Assembly: GCA_002686255.1 (NCBI GenBank)
Contig: NZAZ01000160.1
Span: 1-45,528 of the forward strand
Length of the DNA stretch: 45,528 bases
From: Rhodospirillaceae bacterium
GTDB lineage: Bacteria; Pseudomonadota; Alphaproteobacteria; Rhodospirillales; Casp-alpha2
Reading direction: 5' to 3'
The notes under the pieces were generated by a model. It had not been told where the DNA came from and searched no databases. It was given only the letters and a program-made list of their open reading frames with translations. Every line of letters starts with the position of its first letter. Position 1 is the stretch's first letter. This document shows positions 29,075-38,242 of the stretch, piece by piece. The position numbers were made by a program, and so were the translations under genes.

Positions 29075-30654
29075 GTGCAAAGACCATGAAAGTAAAAGCT
29101 CAATTAAGCATGACCTTCAACCTGGAGAAGTGTATTGGCTGCAATACCTGCACGGTCGCCTGCAAGAACGTATGGACGAACCGGGAAGGCGCCGAATACA
29201 TGTGGTGGAACAATGTGGAGACCAAGCCGGGCATCGGCTATCCGAAGCAATGGGAAAACCAGGATTTGTGGAAGGGAGGATGGGAGAAGGATGGCGACAA
29301 GCTGAAACTTCGCTATGGCGGTAAGGCCTACATGCTCTCCAATCTCTTTTACAATCCCCACACGCCCGAGATGGCGGATTACTACGGAGACGGTGATGTA
29401 TATACCTTCACCTACGATGACCTGCATTCTTCCGAACAATCCAAACAGCAGCCGGTCGGAAGACCTAAATCCATGGTCACGGAAGAAGAAGATGTTCCCA
29501 TTAACTGGGGCGTGAACTGGGAAGATAACGCCGGCGGCGCCCACATTACCGGCAAGCACGATGTGAATTTTGGGGAAATGAGCGAACAGGAAAAGGAGGC
29601 GACGCTTAAGTTCAGGGACTGCTTCTATTTCTATCTACCGCGCATATGCAATCACTGCCTCAACCCCGGTTGCGTAGGCGCCTGTCCATCCGGCGCCGCC
29701 TATAAAAGGGAAGAGGACGGTGTCGTTCTCATTGATCAAAACAGATGCCGCAGCTGGCGCTATTGCGTCTCATCGTGTCCGTATAAAAAGCCCTATTACA
29801 ACTGGGCCAGCGGAAAGATGGAGAAATGCATTCTCTGCTATCCGAGAATTGAATCGGGCCTGCCTCCGGTTTGTTTCCATTCCTGCGTAGGAAAAATCCG
29901 CTCTTTTGGAATTATTTTCTACGATATGGATCGGGTAGAGGAAGCCGCCCTGGCGGAAGATAAAGACCTAGTCGAGGCACAAAGAGATATCATTCTGGAT
30001 CCCTTTGACCCAGAGGTAATAAAAGCGGCCAAGGAAAGCGGCATCAGTGACGATTGTATTGACGCGGCACAACGCTCGCCGATTTACAAAATAGTCAAGA
30101 AATGGGAGCTGGCGCTTCCGCTTCATCCCGAATTCAGGACTTTGCCGAGCCTGTTCTATATCCCGCCCTTGGCTCCCATCACGACCAGCGCCGGAAAGAA
30201 TACTCCTACGGCTGAAGACATCTTTGATATGGAAAAACCGTCGGAAGGCCCGCTTCTCAGCCTCGACGAAATGGACAAATTCCGTGTCCCCTTCAAGTAT
30301 CTTGCTTCCATGTTCGGGGCCGGCAATGAAGAGGTGGTGAAGAAGACGCTTCTGCGTCAACTCGCGGTGAGACACTACGAAAGAAGCATAAGGGTGGATA
30401 ATAAGCCCGATACCGGAGTGCTCGACAGAGTTGGATTGAGCGAAGAAGACGCCAACGGAATAGTGCGGGCATTGTCCCTTGCTTTTTACGACGAACGCTT
30501 TGTGGTTCCCAATGCAAAACGCGAAGACACGGACATCAGCCCCTATACCGAGCGTGGCTTCGCCGGCTTTGACCAGATGAATCCCTGGTCGCCGATGAAA
30601 AGAAGAAAAAGTTATCACAAATCACATCACACGGGTTCGAAAGATTATGAGTAG
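29071..30654 (+). CDS. narH: Nitrate reductase beta subunit, iron-sulfur protein
   Basis: A 527-residue electron-transfer subunit with four cysteine clusters. The first is CIGCNTCTVACKNVW near the N-terminus; later ones are CNHCLNPGCVGACPSG, CRSWRYCVSSCPYKK and CILCYPRIESGLPPVC. Trp in CRSWRYC replaces a cysteine exactly as in E. coli NarH, which makes that centre a [3Fe-4S]. The end of the family, FVVPNAKRED, is present. It starts inside the narG stop (ATGA); a second ATG five codons on is possible. Translational coupling keeps G and H stoichiometric. Confidence 0.95.
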   Translation: MSAKTMKVKAQLSMTFNLEKCIGCNTCTVACKNVWTNREGAEYMWWNNVETKPGIGYPKQWENQDLWKGGWEKDGDKLKLRYGGKAYMLSNLFYNPHTPEMADYYGDGDVYTFTYDDLHSSEQSKQQPVGRPKSMVTEEEDVPINWGVNWEDNAGGAHITGKHDVNFGEMSEQEKEATLKFRDCFYFYLPRICNHCLNPGCVGACPSGAAYKREEDGVVLIDQNRCRSWRYCVSSCPYKKPYYNWASGKMEKCILCYPRIESGLPPVCFHSCVGKIRSFGIIFYDMDRVEEAALAEDKDLVEAQRDIILDPFDPEVIKAAKESGISDDCIDAAQRSPIYKIVKKWELALPLHPEFRTLPSLFYIPPLAPITTSAGKNTPTAEDIFDMEKPSEGPLLSLDEMDKFRVPFKYLASMFGAGNEEVVKKTLLRQLAVRHYERSIRVDNKPDTGVLDRVGLSEEDANGIVRALSLAFYDERFVVPNAKREDTDISPYTERGFAGFDQMNPWSPMKRRKSYHKSHHTGSKDYE

Positions 30655-31273
30655 CATGAACGGAAATCAAATATTGAAGGATGTTTATGCGCTCATAGCC
30701 GAGTTGTGGTGCGGCCCGCCCGAAGACGACGCGAAGCGGGAGGAAATCAGGAAAGAAGCCGAAGAAGTGGTTAAAAGGCTGGAAAGCATCGATAAAGAGA
30801 GTGCGATGTTGCTTTCCAGGTTCTTAGGCGAAAACGCCATTGCCGAAGAAGATTATATCGATTTATTCGAACTGGACCCTCAATGCCCCCTGTATCTTGG
30901 AAGTCATGCCTATGACGAACCCAAGACGTGCGCCACTGCCGCCGTTTCCGACAGAAACGAATACATGATCGAACTGGGTGGCATTTATAACCATTTCGGG
31001 CGCAAGCCGAATGGAAAAGAGCTGCCGGATTACCTGCCGTTAATGGTGGATTTTCTTTCACTGACGACTGAATCAAAAGACGACCCGGTGAGAGATAAAT
31101 TCATTGAGGAATATGTTTTGCCGTTTCTGCCTCCGATGCGTTCCCGGCTGGAAGAGTTGAAAACACCATATCTCCATCTTCTCGATGCCTTGGAGAAAGT
31201 CATAACCATCGAACAAAAGACACAACCCTTGTCAAAACAACGAGAGCAAAAGGTGGAAAACCATGTGGGATAA
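30647..31273 (+). CDS. narJ: Nitrate reductase assembly chaperone (NarJ/TorD family)
   Basis: A 208-residue all-helical redox-enzyme maturation protein that holds apo-NarGH for molybdenum-cofactor insertion and is not part of the final enzyme. The family stretch DYIDLFELDPQCPLYLGSHAY is present (here given as DYIDLFELDPQC and PLYLGSHAY), with helix NEYMIELGGIYNHFG, LPDYLPLMVDFLS and a long charged tail. Its start overlaps the narH stop and its end overlaps narI by 11 bases. Confidence 0.9.
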   Translation: MSSMNGNQILKDVYALIAELWCGPPEDDAKREEIRKEAEEVVKRLESIDKESAMLLSRFLGENAIAEEDYIDLFELDPQCPLYLGSHAYDEPKTCATAAVSDRNEYMIELGGIYNHFGRKPNGKELPDYLPLMVDFLSLTTESKDDPVRDKFIEEYVLPFLPPMRSRLEELKTPYLHLLDALEKVITIEQKTQPLSKQREQKVENHVG

Positions 31274-31961
31274 CTTCTTTTTCATCGGACTGCCCTACAT
31301 CACCATCACACTGTTTTTCGGTGGCATCATATACCGTGGCTTCAGCGGAATGATGAGTGGACACAGAGGCAAGTGGGACTCGAGCGTCCGCGGGGATTAT
31401 CTGTGGACGACCCGGTCGACCGGATTCTTCGGCCGCGCCTCCATTGGCCCTGCATCCCTGTGCCTGCACTGGGGCATACTCGTCCTGTTTTTTGCCCATC
31501 TTGCGGGATTTATAGGAGGCGCATACAACCTCGCCTCCTGGGTTGATTTTTTCAGATGGGCGGGGCTCGGTGGCGGAATTCTCTTTCTCTTTGGAATTGC
31601 ATGGGCTCTTGGGCGGAGGATCTTCATCCCGCAGGTAAAGGCGATGAGCACGCCGGATGATTATATCATCCTTCTGTTCCTGATTATTATCGCTGGTTTT
31701 GGGCTTTATCAATCGGCCGTGGAAATGGTCTTTGGAATATCTTATTCGGCGGGACCCTGGATCGGCGGCATCTTCAAACTGCAACCGGATGTTTCGATGA
31801 TCGCGGGCGCGCCGCTTGCCAATAAACTGCACATCATCTTTGCGCTTCTCTTCTTTGCCTACTTCCCCTTTACCAAGCTGGTGCATGTTTTCAGCTATCC
31901 TTTCGGATACATCACCAGGCCCTTTATTTCCATGAGAAGGTACGTGGCGTTGAAAAAATAA
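31263..31961 (+). CDS. narI: Nitrate reductase gamma subunit, diheme cytochrome b
   Basis: A 232-residue membrane subunit that takes electrons from quinol. Five transmembrane segments are visible. The four heme-ligating His are placed as in E. coli: His69 and His79 ten residues apart in LHWGILVLFFAH, and a pair 18 residues apart in KLHIIFALLFFAYF...LVH. It closes the narGHJI set. Nothing that looks like a terminator follows; the next gene starts 315 bases later. Confidence 0.94.
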   Translation: MWDNFFFIGLPYITITLFFGGIIYRGFSGMMSGHRGKWDSSVRGDYLWTTRSTGFFGRASIGPASLCLHWGILVLFFAHLAGFIGGAYNLASWVDFFRWAGLGGGILFLFGIAWALGRRIFIPQVKAMSTPDDYIILLFLIIIAGFGLYQSAVEMVFGISYSAGPWIGGIFKLQPDVSMIAGAPLANKLHIIFALLFFAYFPFTKLVHVFSYPFGYITRPFISMRRYVALKK

Positions 31962-32276
31962 GGAACCCCAAGAAAACCCTCAGACATTTACTCGACTTTC
32001 GCGGTGTTTGGACAGAGTTGGGTTGTTCCCGGGTTCCGGGAATCCGTTACCCCTGGGGGGCGGCGTTCCGATCAAGGTGGTGGACGCGTGAGAGAAAGGC
32101 AACCCGGTTACACCATCTTCCCCACCGAACATGACCGAAGAGATCATTATTACGCTTTGTCGGGACTGCCAAGGTTTCGATCGGCGGCATCGGACGCCAC
32201 CATTGCTTCCTCCGGCGAGAAATCCCTCTCTACGTGAACGCCCGAACAGCAAGAACCACACTGGAATTCCGAAAAA
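31962..32276. other. narI-narK spacer with a short coupled ORF
   Basis: This 315-base gap is where base composition shifts from the A/T-richer narGHJI to the GC-rich transporter genes. A 49-codon ORF starts at the ATG at 32131 (MTEEIIITLCRDCQGF at its start) and stops at 32278-32280, overlapping the GTG of the transporter as GTGA. That overlap could mean translational coupling, but the residues after the first 16 look like random Pro/Arg-rich sequence, so it may be a remnant. I found no convincing FNR box here. Confidence 0.4.
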
Positions 32277-34979
32277 GTGACAAACACGGTCGTCGAATAC
32301 GAACCAAGAAAACAATACACCGTCCTGGCCATGAACACGTTGGCCTTCACCGTCAATTTCGCGGTGTGGACCATGTTCGCGGTCATCGGAATCAAGATCA
32401 AGGCCGAACTCGGTCTCAACGAAACCGAGTTCGGCCTGCTGGTCGCCACGCCGATCCTCACCGGTTCCTTGGTGCGCTTGCCCCTCGGACTGCTCACCGA
32501 CCGCTATGGCGGACGCATCGTTTATTTCATTCAGATGATTCTGGTCGCCATCGCCACCTATGGGCTGGCCTTCGCCGATCAATTTTGGCAGTACCTGCTG
32601 ATCGGCCTCTGCGTCGGCCTTGCCGGCGGCTCGTTCGCCATCGGCATCGCCTACACCTCCGCCTGGTTCCAGAAAGAGCGCCAAGGTACGGCGTTGGGCA
32701 TTTTCGGCGCCGGCAACGCCGGCGCGGCGGTGAACATCTTCGTCGCGCCGCTGATCATCGTCGCCCTGGGCTGGCGCGCGGTGCCGACCATCTACTCGGT
32801 GTCGATGCTGGTGATGGCCGTCGTATTCTGGTTCTTTACCTATCCGGACCCCCTGCTCGAGGGGCGTAAGCGGTCTGGGAAAATGCCGACCCTCACCAAC
32901 ATGCTCGAACCGCTCAGGAAGACCCGGGTATGGCGGTACGGTCTCGCCTATTACTTCGTTTTCGGCGGGTTCGTGGCGCTTGCCCTGTGGCTGCCCAAAT
33001 ACTACATGGCGGAATACGGCCTCGAACTGACGATGGCTGCCTTCATCTCCTTGTTCTTCACCCTGCCTTCCGGCGTCATCCGCGCCCTGGGCGGCTGGTT
33101 CTCCGATAAATGGGGCGGCGACACGGTGACCTGGTGGGTGTTTTGGATCTCGATCATTTGCCTGTTCTTCCTGTCCTACCCGTCGACTACCTTCACCATT
33201 CACGGAATCAAAGGCGATTCCTCCTTCGATATTCGTGTCGGCGTGGTGATGTTCACGATTCTTGTCTTCATCGTCGGCATTGCCCAGGGGATCGGCAAGG
33301 CCAGCGTCTACCGAAGTCTGGCCGACCACTATTCGGACAATATGGGCAGCGTCGGCGGATTGGTCGGCGTCATCGGCGGGCTCGGCGGGTTCAGTCTTCC
33401 CATTATGTTCGGGATCGCCGCCGATGCGACGAACGTGCGCAGCAGCGCCTTCATGCTGATGTACGCCGTGCTCGGCGGCGTGATGATCTGGACCTGGATG
33501 GCGGCGAGGAGCGAGCGCCGGGAGATCCTGGAGCAGGATCCGGCCCTTCGCCAACAGATGGTCGACGGAGAATTGCTGGAGGTGGGGGTGCCCGGTGGCC
33601 GCTGGTTGAGGGACTGGCGCCCGGACGACGAAAAATTCTGGCAGCAGACGGGCCGGGTAATCGCCATACGCAACCTGCTCTTTTCCATGCCGCCGCTGCT
33701 GCTGTCCTTCGCGGTATGGATGGTGTGGAGCGCGGTGGTCATCGAACTGCCCCGGATCGGCTTCCAGTTCACCACCGGCGAACTGTTTTGGCTGGCCGGC
33801 GCCCCGGGCATTTCGGGCGCCGCCCTCAGGCTTCTTTGTTCCTTCGTCGTGCCTGTCTTCGGAGGAAGGAACTGGACGGTATTCAGCACGTTGTCCCTGC
33901 TGATTCCTACGTTGTGGATGGCATTGGCCGTGCAGAATCCCGGCACCAGCTACGCGGTGTTTGTCGTCATCGCGCTGCTGTGCGGGCTCGGCGGCGGCAA
34001 CTTTTCCGCCAGCATGGCCAATATCAGTTTCTTCTTCCCCAAACGGATGCAGGGCACCGCGCTGGGGTGGAACGCCGGGGTCGGCAACCTGGGCGTCGGT
34101 ATCGTGCAGGCGGTGGTGCCTTTGGTGATCTACGGCGGCGCACTGGCCATCAAGGGCGGTGGGTCCCAGACCTACGTGCGTGGGGACGTGGTGAGCGAAG
34201 TCTGGTTGCAGAACGCCGCCTTTATCTGGGTTCCGTTGATCCTGCTGGCGGCCATTGCCGCCGCGTGGGGCATGAACAACATACGCGATGTTAAGGCGAC
34301 GTTGGGCCAGCAGACCGTGATCTTCCGGCGCAAGCACGCATGGCTGCTGGGATGGCTCTATGCGGGAACCTTCGGCTCCTTCATCGGATTTGCCGCCGCC
34401 TTCCCGATCCTTCTCGCGGCGGTGTTCCCCGGGGAGGGAATCGCCAAGTGGGCGTTTATCGGGCCGGTAATTGGCGCCTTGGTCCGTCCGTTCGGGGGGT
34501 GGCTGTCCGACCGCCTTGGCGGCGCCCGGGTCACCTTCTGGAACTTCGCCGTCATGCTAATGGCGGTGATCGGAGCCTTTATGTTTCTGCCTTCGGGGTC
34601 CGGCGGCAACGAACTTCCATGGTTCTTCGCCGCCTTCATGCTGATTTTTATCACCACGGGTATCGGCAACGGGTCGGTGTTCCGGGTGGTGCCGACCGTT
34701 TTCCTGGCGTTGCACCAGCGCCGGGCCAAGGGGAAAGGCAAGGCCACGCGAGAGGCTGAGATTTCCCAAGGCGAGATCGAAGCCTCCGTCGCCTTGGGTT
34801 TCACCGCCGCCATCGCCGCGTTGGGGTTGTTCTTCATACCGGCGATGGTTGCCATTTCCATCGAGACCACAGGCACCATCCGGTTCGCCCTGATGTTCTT
34901 TATCGTGTTTTACGCGACGTGCCTGTTCGTGACCTGGTGGTGGTACCGGCGCGAAGGGGCGGAGTCCAGGTGCGACTAG
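32277..34979 (+). CDS. narK: NarK1-NarK2 fusion nitrate/nitrite transporter
   Basis: A 900-residue protein made of two complete major-facilitator units. Residues about 10-420 are NarK1-like (VNFAVWTMFAVIGIKIKAELGL; motif GLAGGSFAIGIAYTSAWF). From about residue 445, after a soluble linker (PDDEKFWQQTGRVIAIRN), comes a NarK2-like unit with GGGNFSASMANISFFFPKR and TTGIGNGSVFRVVP. About 24 helices are expected, as in the Paracoccus NarK fusion, where the first half is thought to be proton-linked nitrate uptake and the second nitrate/nitrite exchange. The GTG start is the only one in position. Its composition is host-like, unlike narGHJI. Confidence 0.92.
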   Translation: MTNTVVEYEPRKQYTVLAMNTLAFTVNFAVWTMFAVIGIKIKAELGLNETEFGLLVATPILTGSLVRLPLGLLTDRYGGRIVYFIQMILVAIATYGLAFADQFWQYLLIGLCVGLAGGSFAIGIAYTSAWFQKERQGTALGIFGAGNAGAAVNIFVAPLIIVALGWRAVPTIYSVSMLVMAVVFWFFTYPDPLLEGRKRSGKMPTLTNMLEPLRKTRVWRYGLAYYFVFGGFVALALWLPKYYMAEYGLELTMAAFISLFFTLPSGVIRALGGWFSDKWGGDTVTWWVFWISIICLFFLSYPSTTFTIHGIKGDSSFDIRVGVVMFTILVFIVGIAQGIGKASVYRSLADHYSDNMGSVGGLVGVIGGLGGFSLPIMFGIAADATNVRSSAFMLMYAVLGGVMIWTWMAARSERREILEQDPALRQQMVDGELLEVGVPGGRWLRDWRPDDEKFWQQTGRVIAIRNLLFSMPPLLLSFAVWMVWSAVVIELPRIGFQFTTGELFWLAGAPGISGAALRLLCSFVVPVFGGRNWTVFSTLSLLIPTLWMALAVQNPGTSYAVFVVIALLCGLGGGNFSASMANISFFFPKRMQGTALGWNAGVGNLGVGIVQAVVPLVIYGGALAIKGGGSQTYVRGDVVSEVWLQNAAFIWVPLILLAAIAAAWGMNNIRDVKATLGQQTVIFRRKHAWLLGWLYAGTFGSFIGFAAAFPILLAAVFPGEGIAKWAFIGPVIGALVRPFGGWLSDRLGGARVTFWNFAVMLMAVIGAFMFLPSGSGGNELPWFFAAFMLIFITTGIGNGSVFRVVPTVFLALHQRRAKGKGKATREAEISQGEIEASVALGFTAAIAALGLFFIPAMVAISIETTGTIRFALMFFIVFYATCLFVTWWWYRREGAESRCD

Positions 34980-35038
34980 CCGGGCACCGAATTTGGTGAA
35001 CAGCGAGCGGGAACGAACGACAACAAAGGGGAAACGAG

Positions 35039-36655
35039 ATGACCGATGTGACGAAATGGGATGTTGAAGACGAGGCGTTCTGGGATTCCACCGGAAAACG
35101 CATCGCCAACCGGAATCTCTGGATCTCGATCCCGAGCCTGCTGTGCGGATTCGCCGTTTGGCTGTACTGGGGCATCATCACGGTGCAGATGCTCAATCTG
35201 GGCTTTCCCTTCGCCAAGTCCGAGTTGTTCACGCTCGCCGCCATCGCCGGTTTCACCGGCGCCACCTTGCGCATTCCCAGCACCTTTTTCATCCGCATCG
35301 CCGGCGGGCGGAACACTATCTTTTTCACCACCGCGCTGCTGATGATTCCGGCGACCGGCGCGGGCTTCGCCCTGCAGGACAAGGATACGCCGCTGTGGGT
35401 GTTCCAGGTCCTGGCGCTGCTTTCCGGGTTCGGCGGCGGCAATTTCGCCTCTTCGATGTCCAACATCAGTTTCTTTTTCCCCAAACGCATGCAGGGGCTG
35501 GCGCTGGGCCTGAACGCGGGGCTCGGCAATGCCGGGGTGACGACCATGCAGGTCGTGGTGCCGCTGGTGATGACCTTCGGCGTGTTTGGCGCGTTGGCCG
35601 GCGAGCCGATGATCCTGCAGAGCACGTCGGGCACCCTGGTCGGCAAGATCCCGGCGGGCTCGGAAACCTGGATCGCCAACGCCGGGTTCGTCTGGCTGCT
35701 GGCCCTGATCCCGCTGGCCTTCGCCGGCTGGTTCGGCATGAACAACATCCGCACCGACGAAGTGACCCCGGAGATCGCCGGCGGCACGTCCGGCGCCTTC
35801 GCCCGCATCTCGGCGATGCTACTGGTCGGGTTCGTTACCGCGGCTTGCGGCCTCTATTTCATTCTTCCGCCGCCGGTTGGATTGGGTATGCCGATCTGGT
35901 TCAAGTGGTTCGTGCTGTTTGGCGTCATCGCCGCAACCGTCGCGGGGCTTTACTACATATGTTTTTTCGTCAAGGACAACCTTGGCCGCCAGTACGGAAT
36001 CTTCCACAATAAGCAAACCTGGGTCATGACTATCATCTATACCATGACCTTCGGTTCCTTCATCGGCTACTCGGCGGCTTTTCCGTTGGCCATCAAGGTC
36101 GTTTTCGGTTTTCAACATCTGGAGGTTAACGGCGTCATCACCCATGACACCCTCAACCCGAACGGCCCGAGCGCCCTGATGTACGCCTGGATGGGTCCTT
36201 TCATCGGCGCCTTTATCCGCCCCATCGGCGGCTGGGTATCGGACAGGGTTGGCGGGGCGAAGGTCACTCAGATCATCACCATCATGATGATCCTGAGCGC
36301 CCTTGGCGTTGCCTACTTCATGCAGGCCGCCTACGTTTCGGCGACGCCGGAGGAATACTTCGTTCCGTTCTTCCTGCTCTTCATGGTGCTGTTCGCCGGC
36401 ACCGGCATCGGCAACGGCTCGACCTTCCGCACCATCGCCATGATCTTCCCCAAGGAACAGGCGGGGCCCGCCCTGGGCTGGACGTCGGCGGTCGCCGCTT
36501 ACGGAGCCTTCATCATTCCTCAGGTGTTCGGCGAGCAGATCAAGGCTGCGACTCCGCAGTACGCCCTCTATGGGTTTGCCGCTTACTACTTCATCTGCCT
36601 GGTGTTGAACTGGTGGTACTACCTGGGGCCGAAAAGGGAGTTCGACAACCCTTAA
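35039..36655 (+). CDS. narK2: NarK2-type nitrate/nitrite antiporter
   Basis: A 538-residue major-facilitator transporter. It opens with DVEDEAFWDSTGKRIANRN, the same leader found inside the fusion protein just upstream, and carries the two nitrate signatures GGGNFASSMSNISFFFPKRM and AGTGIGNGSTFRTIAMIFP. Twelve helices are visible. It lies 59 bases after the fusion gene with a GGGGAAACGAG ribosome site, probably in one transcript. It would export nitrite for incoming nitrate. Strong likeness to the second half of the fusion suggests local duplication or gene conversion. Confidence 0.92.
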   Translation: MTDVTKWDVEDEAFWDSTGKRIANRNLWISIPSLLCGFAVWLYWGIITVQMLNLGFPFAKSELFTLAAIAGFTGATLRIPSTFFIRIAGGRNTIFFTTALLMIPATGAGFALQDKDTPLWVFQVLALLSGFGGGNFASSMSNISFFFPKRMQGLALGLNAGLGNAGVTTMQVVVPLVMTFGVFGALAGEPMILQSTSGTLVGKIPAGSETWIANAGFVWLLALIPLAFAGWFGMNNIRTDEVTPEIAGGTSGAFARISAMLLVGFVTAACGLYFILPPPVGLGMPIWFKWFVLFGVIAATVAGLYYICFFVKDNLGRQYGIFHNKQTWVMTIIYTMTFGSFIGYSAAFPLAIKVVFGFQHLEVNGVITHDTLNPNGPSALMYAWMGPFIGAFIRPIGGWVSDRVGGAKVTQIITIMMILSALGVAYFMQAAYVSATPEEYFVPFFLLFMVLFAGTGIGNGSTFRTIAMIFPKEQAGPALGWTSAVAAYGAFIIPQVFGEQIKAATPQYALYGFAAYYFICLVLNWWYYLGPKREFDNP

Positions 36656-36886
36656 AAATTGGAAGTCATGGCCCGGCGGCTTCGGCGGCCCGTGCGGCGG
36701 CGGACGCCTTGACGGAAAAGACCCGACCCATCCGACTTTTTTCCGGCCGCTTGTAGCCCGTGATATTGATGTGCCCGTCGAATCCACTGTTCTCTCCGCG
36801 GTAGGGGCTCGGCCCTCCGCATGATGGCGTGTTTGACGAGGCGTTTCAGGTTTTGAACCGTCGCGGCAATCTGGATGCGATAATTG
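36656..36886 (-). pseudogene. Transposase C-terminal remnant
   Basis: On the minus strand the frame entering from the metY stop reads VDNYRIQIAATVQNLKRLVKHAIMR before turning into unrecognised Arg-rich sequence. This resembles the C-terminal helix of DDE transposases, where (I/V)Q..TA..QNLKRL is common. No start codon or catalytic region is present. It marks the right edge of the nitrate island. The likeness is short, so the family is uncertain. Confidence 0.45.
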
Positions 36887-38242
36887 TCAACGGGTCCTAG
36901 CCGGGCCGAGCGCCCGGTCGAGATCGGCCAACAGGTCGCCGGCCGTTTCCAGGCCGATGGAAAGGCGGATCACGTCGGGGCCGGCGCCGGCGGCGTGGCG
37001 CTGTTCGTCGGTCAATTGGCGGTGCGTGGTCGAGGCCGGGTGCAGAATCAGCGACCGGGTATCGCCGACGTTGGCGAGATGGGAAAACAGGTTGACCGAT
37101 TCGACCAGCCGGACGCCGGCCTCGTAGCCACCCTTGAGGCCAAAGGTAAACACCGAGCCTGAGCCCCGGGGCAGGTATTTCCTGGCCAGGGCGTGATAGG
37201 GGCTGTTCTTCAGCCCGGCATAGGACACCCAATCGACGCCCGGGTGGGTGTCCAGGAATTCCGCCACTATCCCAGCGTTGGCGACGTGGCGCTCCATCCG
37301 CACCGGCAGCGATTCGATGCCGGTGATGGTGTAGAAGGCGTTGGCCGGCGACATCGCCGGGCCGAAATCGCGCAGCGCCACGGTGCGCGCCTTCATGGTG
37401 AAGCCGAAATCGCCGAAGGTCTCATGGAACGTCAACCCGTGATAGGCGGGGTCGGGCTCGGTCATGGTCGGGAACTTGCCGTCCCTGGCCCAGTCGAACC
37501 TGCCCGACTCGATCAGCGCCCCGCCCATGGACGTGCCGTGCCCAGACAGGAACTTGGTCGTCGAATGGACCACCAGGTCGGCCCCCCATTCCATCGGCCG
37601 GCACAGGTACGGCGTCGCCATGGTGTTGTCGACGATCAGCGGAATCCCGGCTTCCCGGGCGATGGCGGCGATGGGCTCGACATCGAGGACGATGCCGCCG
37701 GGGTTGGCCAGGACCTCGATGAAGATGGCCTTGCATCTGGGCGTCAGGGCCTTGCGGAAGTTTTCCGGGTCCGTGGGATCGACGAAATGGCAGGTCCAGC
37801 CCAGGCGCTTGAAGCTGTGGCCGAACTGGGTGATGGAGCCGCCGTAGAGATTGGGCGACGAAATGAACTCGTCGCCCGGCTCCAGCAGGGTGAAAAAGGC
37901 CAAAAACTGAGCCGCGTGGCCCGATGCCGCGCAGACGGCGGCGCGGCCGCCTTCCAGCGCCGCCATGCGTTCCTCGAGCACCGCCACCGTCGGGTTGGTG
38001 AGGCGCGAATAGATGAAGCCGAAGGTCTGCAGATTGAACAGGTCGGCGGCGTGCTCGACGTCCTCGAAAACGTAGGACGTGGTCTGATAGATGGGCGTGT
38101 TGCGCGCCCCGGTGACGGGTTCGGGACTGGCGCCGGCATGAATGGCCAGGGTCTCGATGCCGAATTCCTTGGACCGGCCGGAGGATTTGGCGGCCTTGGC
38201 CTTTGTCTTGCGGGCCGGGGCTTTCTTCGGCTTGTCGTTCAT
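36887..38242 (-). CDS. metY: O-acetylhomoserine sulfhydrylase, Cys/Met metabolism PLP enzyme
   Basis: Makes homocysteine from O-acetylhomoserine and sulfide, or a close reaction. The 451-residue product has a Lys/Ala-rich leader of about 25 residues, then ETLAIHAGASPEPVTGARNTPIYQTTSY, the PLP-binding Lys230 in VVHSTTKFLSGHG, VDNTMATPYLCRP and FGPAMSPANAFYTITGIE. The long insertions of the OAH-sulfhydrylase group distinguish it from MetB. The frame continues to 38650, but the ATG at 38242 forms an ATGA overlap with the upstream CoA-binding gene and fits the family. Confidence 0.92.
   Translation of the reverse strand: MNDKPKKAPARKTKAKAAKSSGRSKEFGIETLAIHAGASPEPVTGARNTPIYQTTSYVFEDVEHAADLFNLQTFGFIYSRLTNPTVAVLEERMAALEGGRAAVCAASGHAAQFLAFFTLLEPGDEFISSPNLYGGSITQFGHSFKRLGWTCHFVDPTDPENFRKALTPRCKAIFIEVLANPGGIVLDVEPIAAIAREAGIPLIVDNTMATPYLCRPMEWGADLVVHSTTKFLSGHGTSMGGALIESGRFDWARDGKFPTMTEPDPAYHGLTFHETFGDFGFTMKARTVALRDFGPAMSPANAFYTITGIESLPVRMERHVANAGIVAEFLDTHPGVDWVSYAGLKNSPYHALARKYLPRGSGSVFTFGLKGGYEAGVRLVESVNLFSHLANVGDTRSLILHPASTTHRQLTDEQRHAAGAGPDVIRLSIGLETAGDLLADLDRALGPARTR

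Noticed and set aside
31980..34337. 785-codon open frame opposite the NarK fusion
   Set aside because: A long frame caused by codon bias of the real gene; His/Gly/Asp-rich, with no domain.
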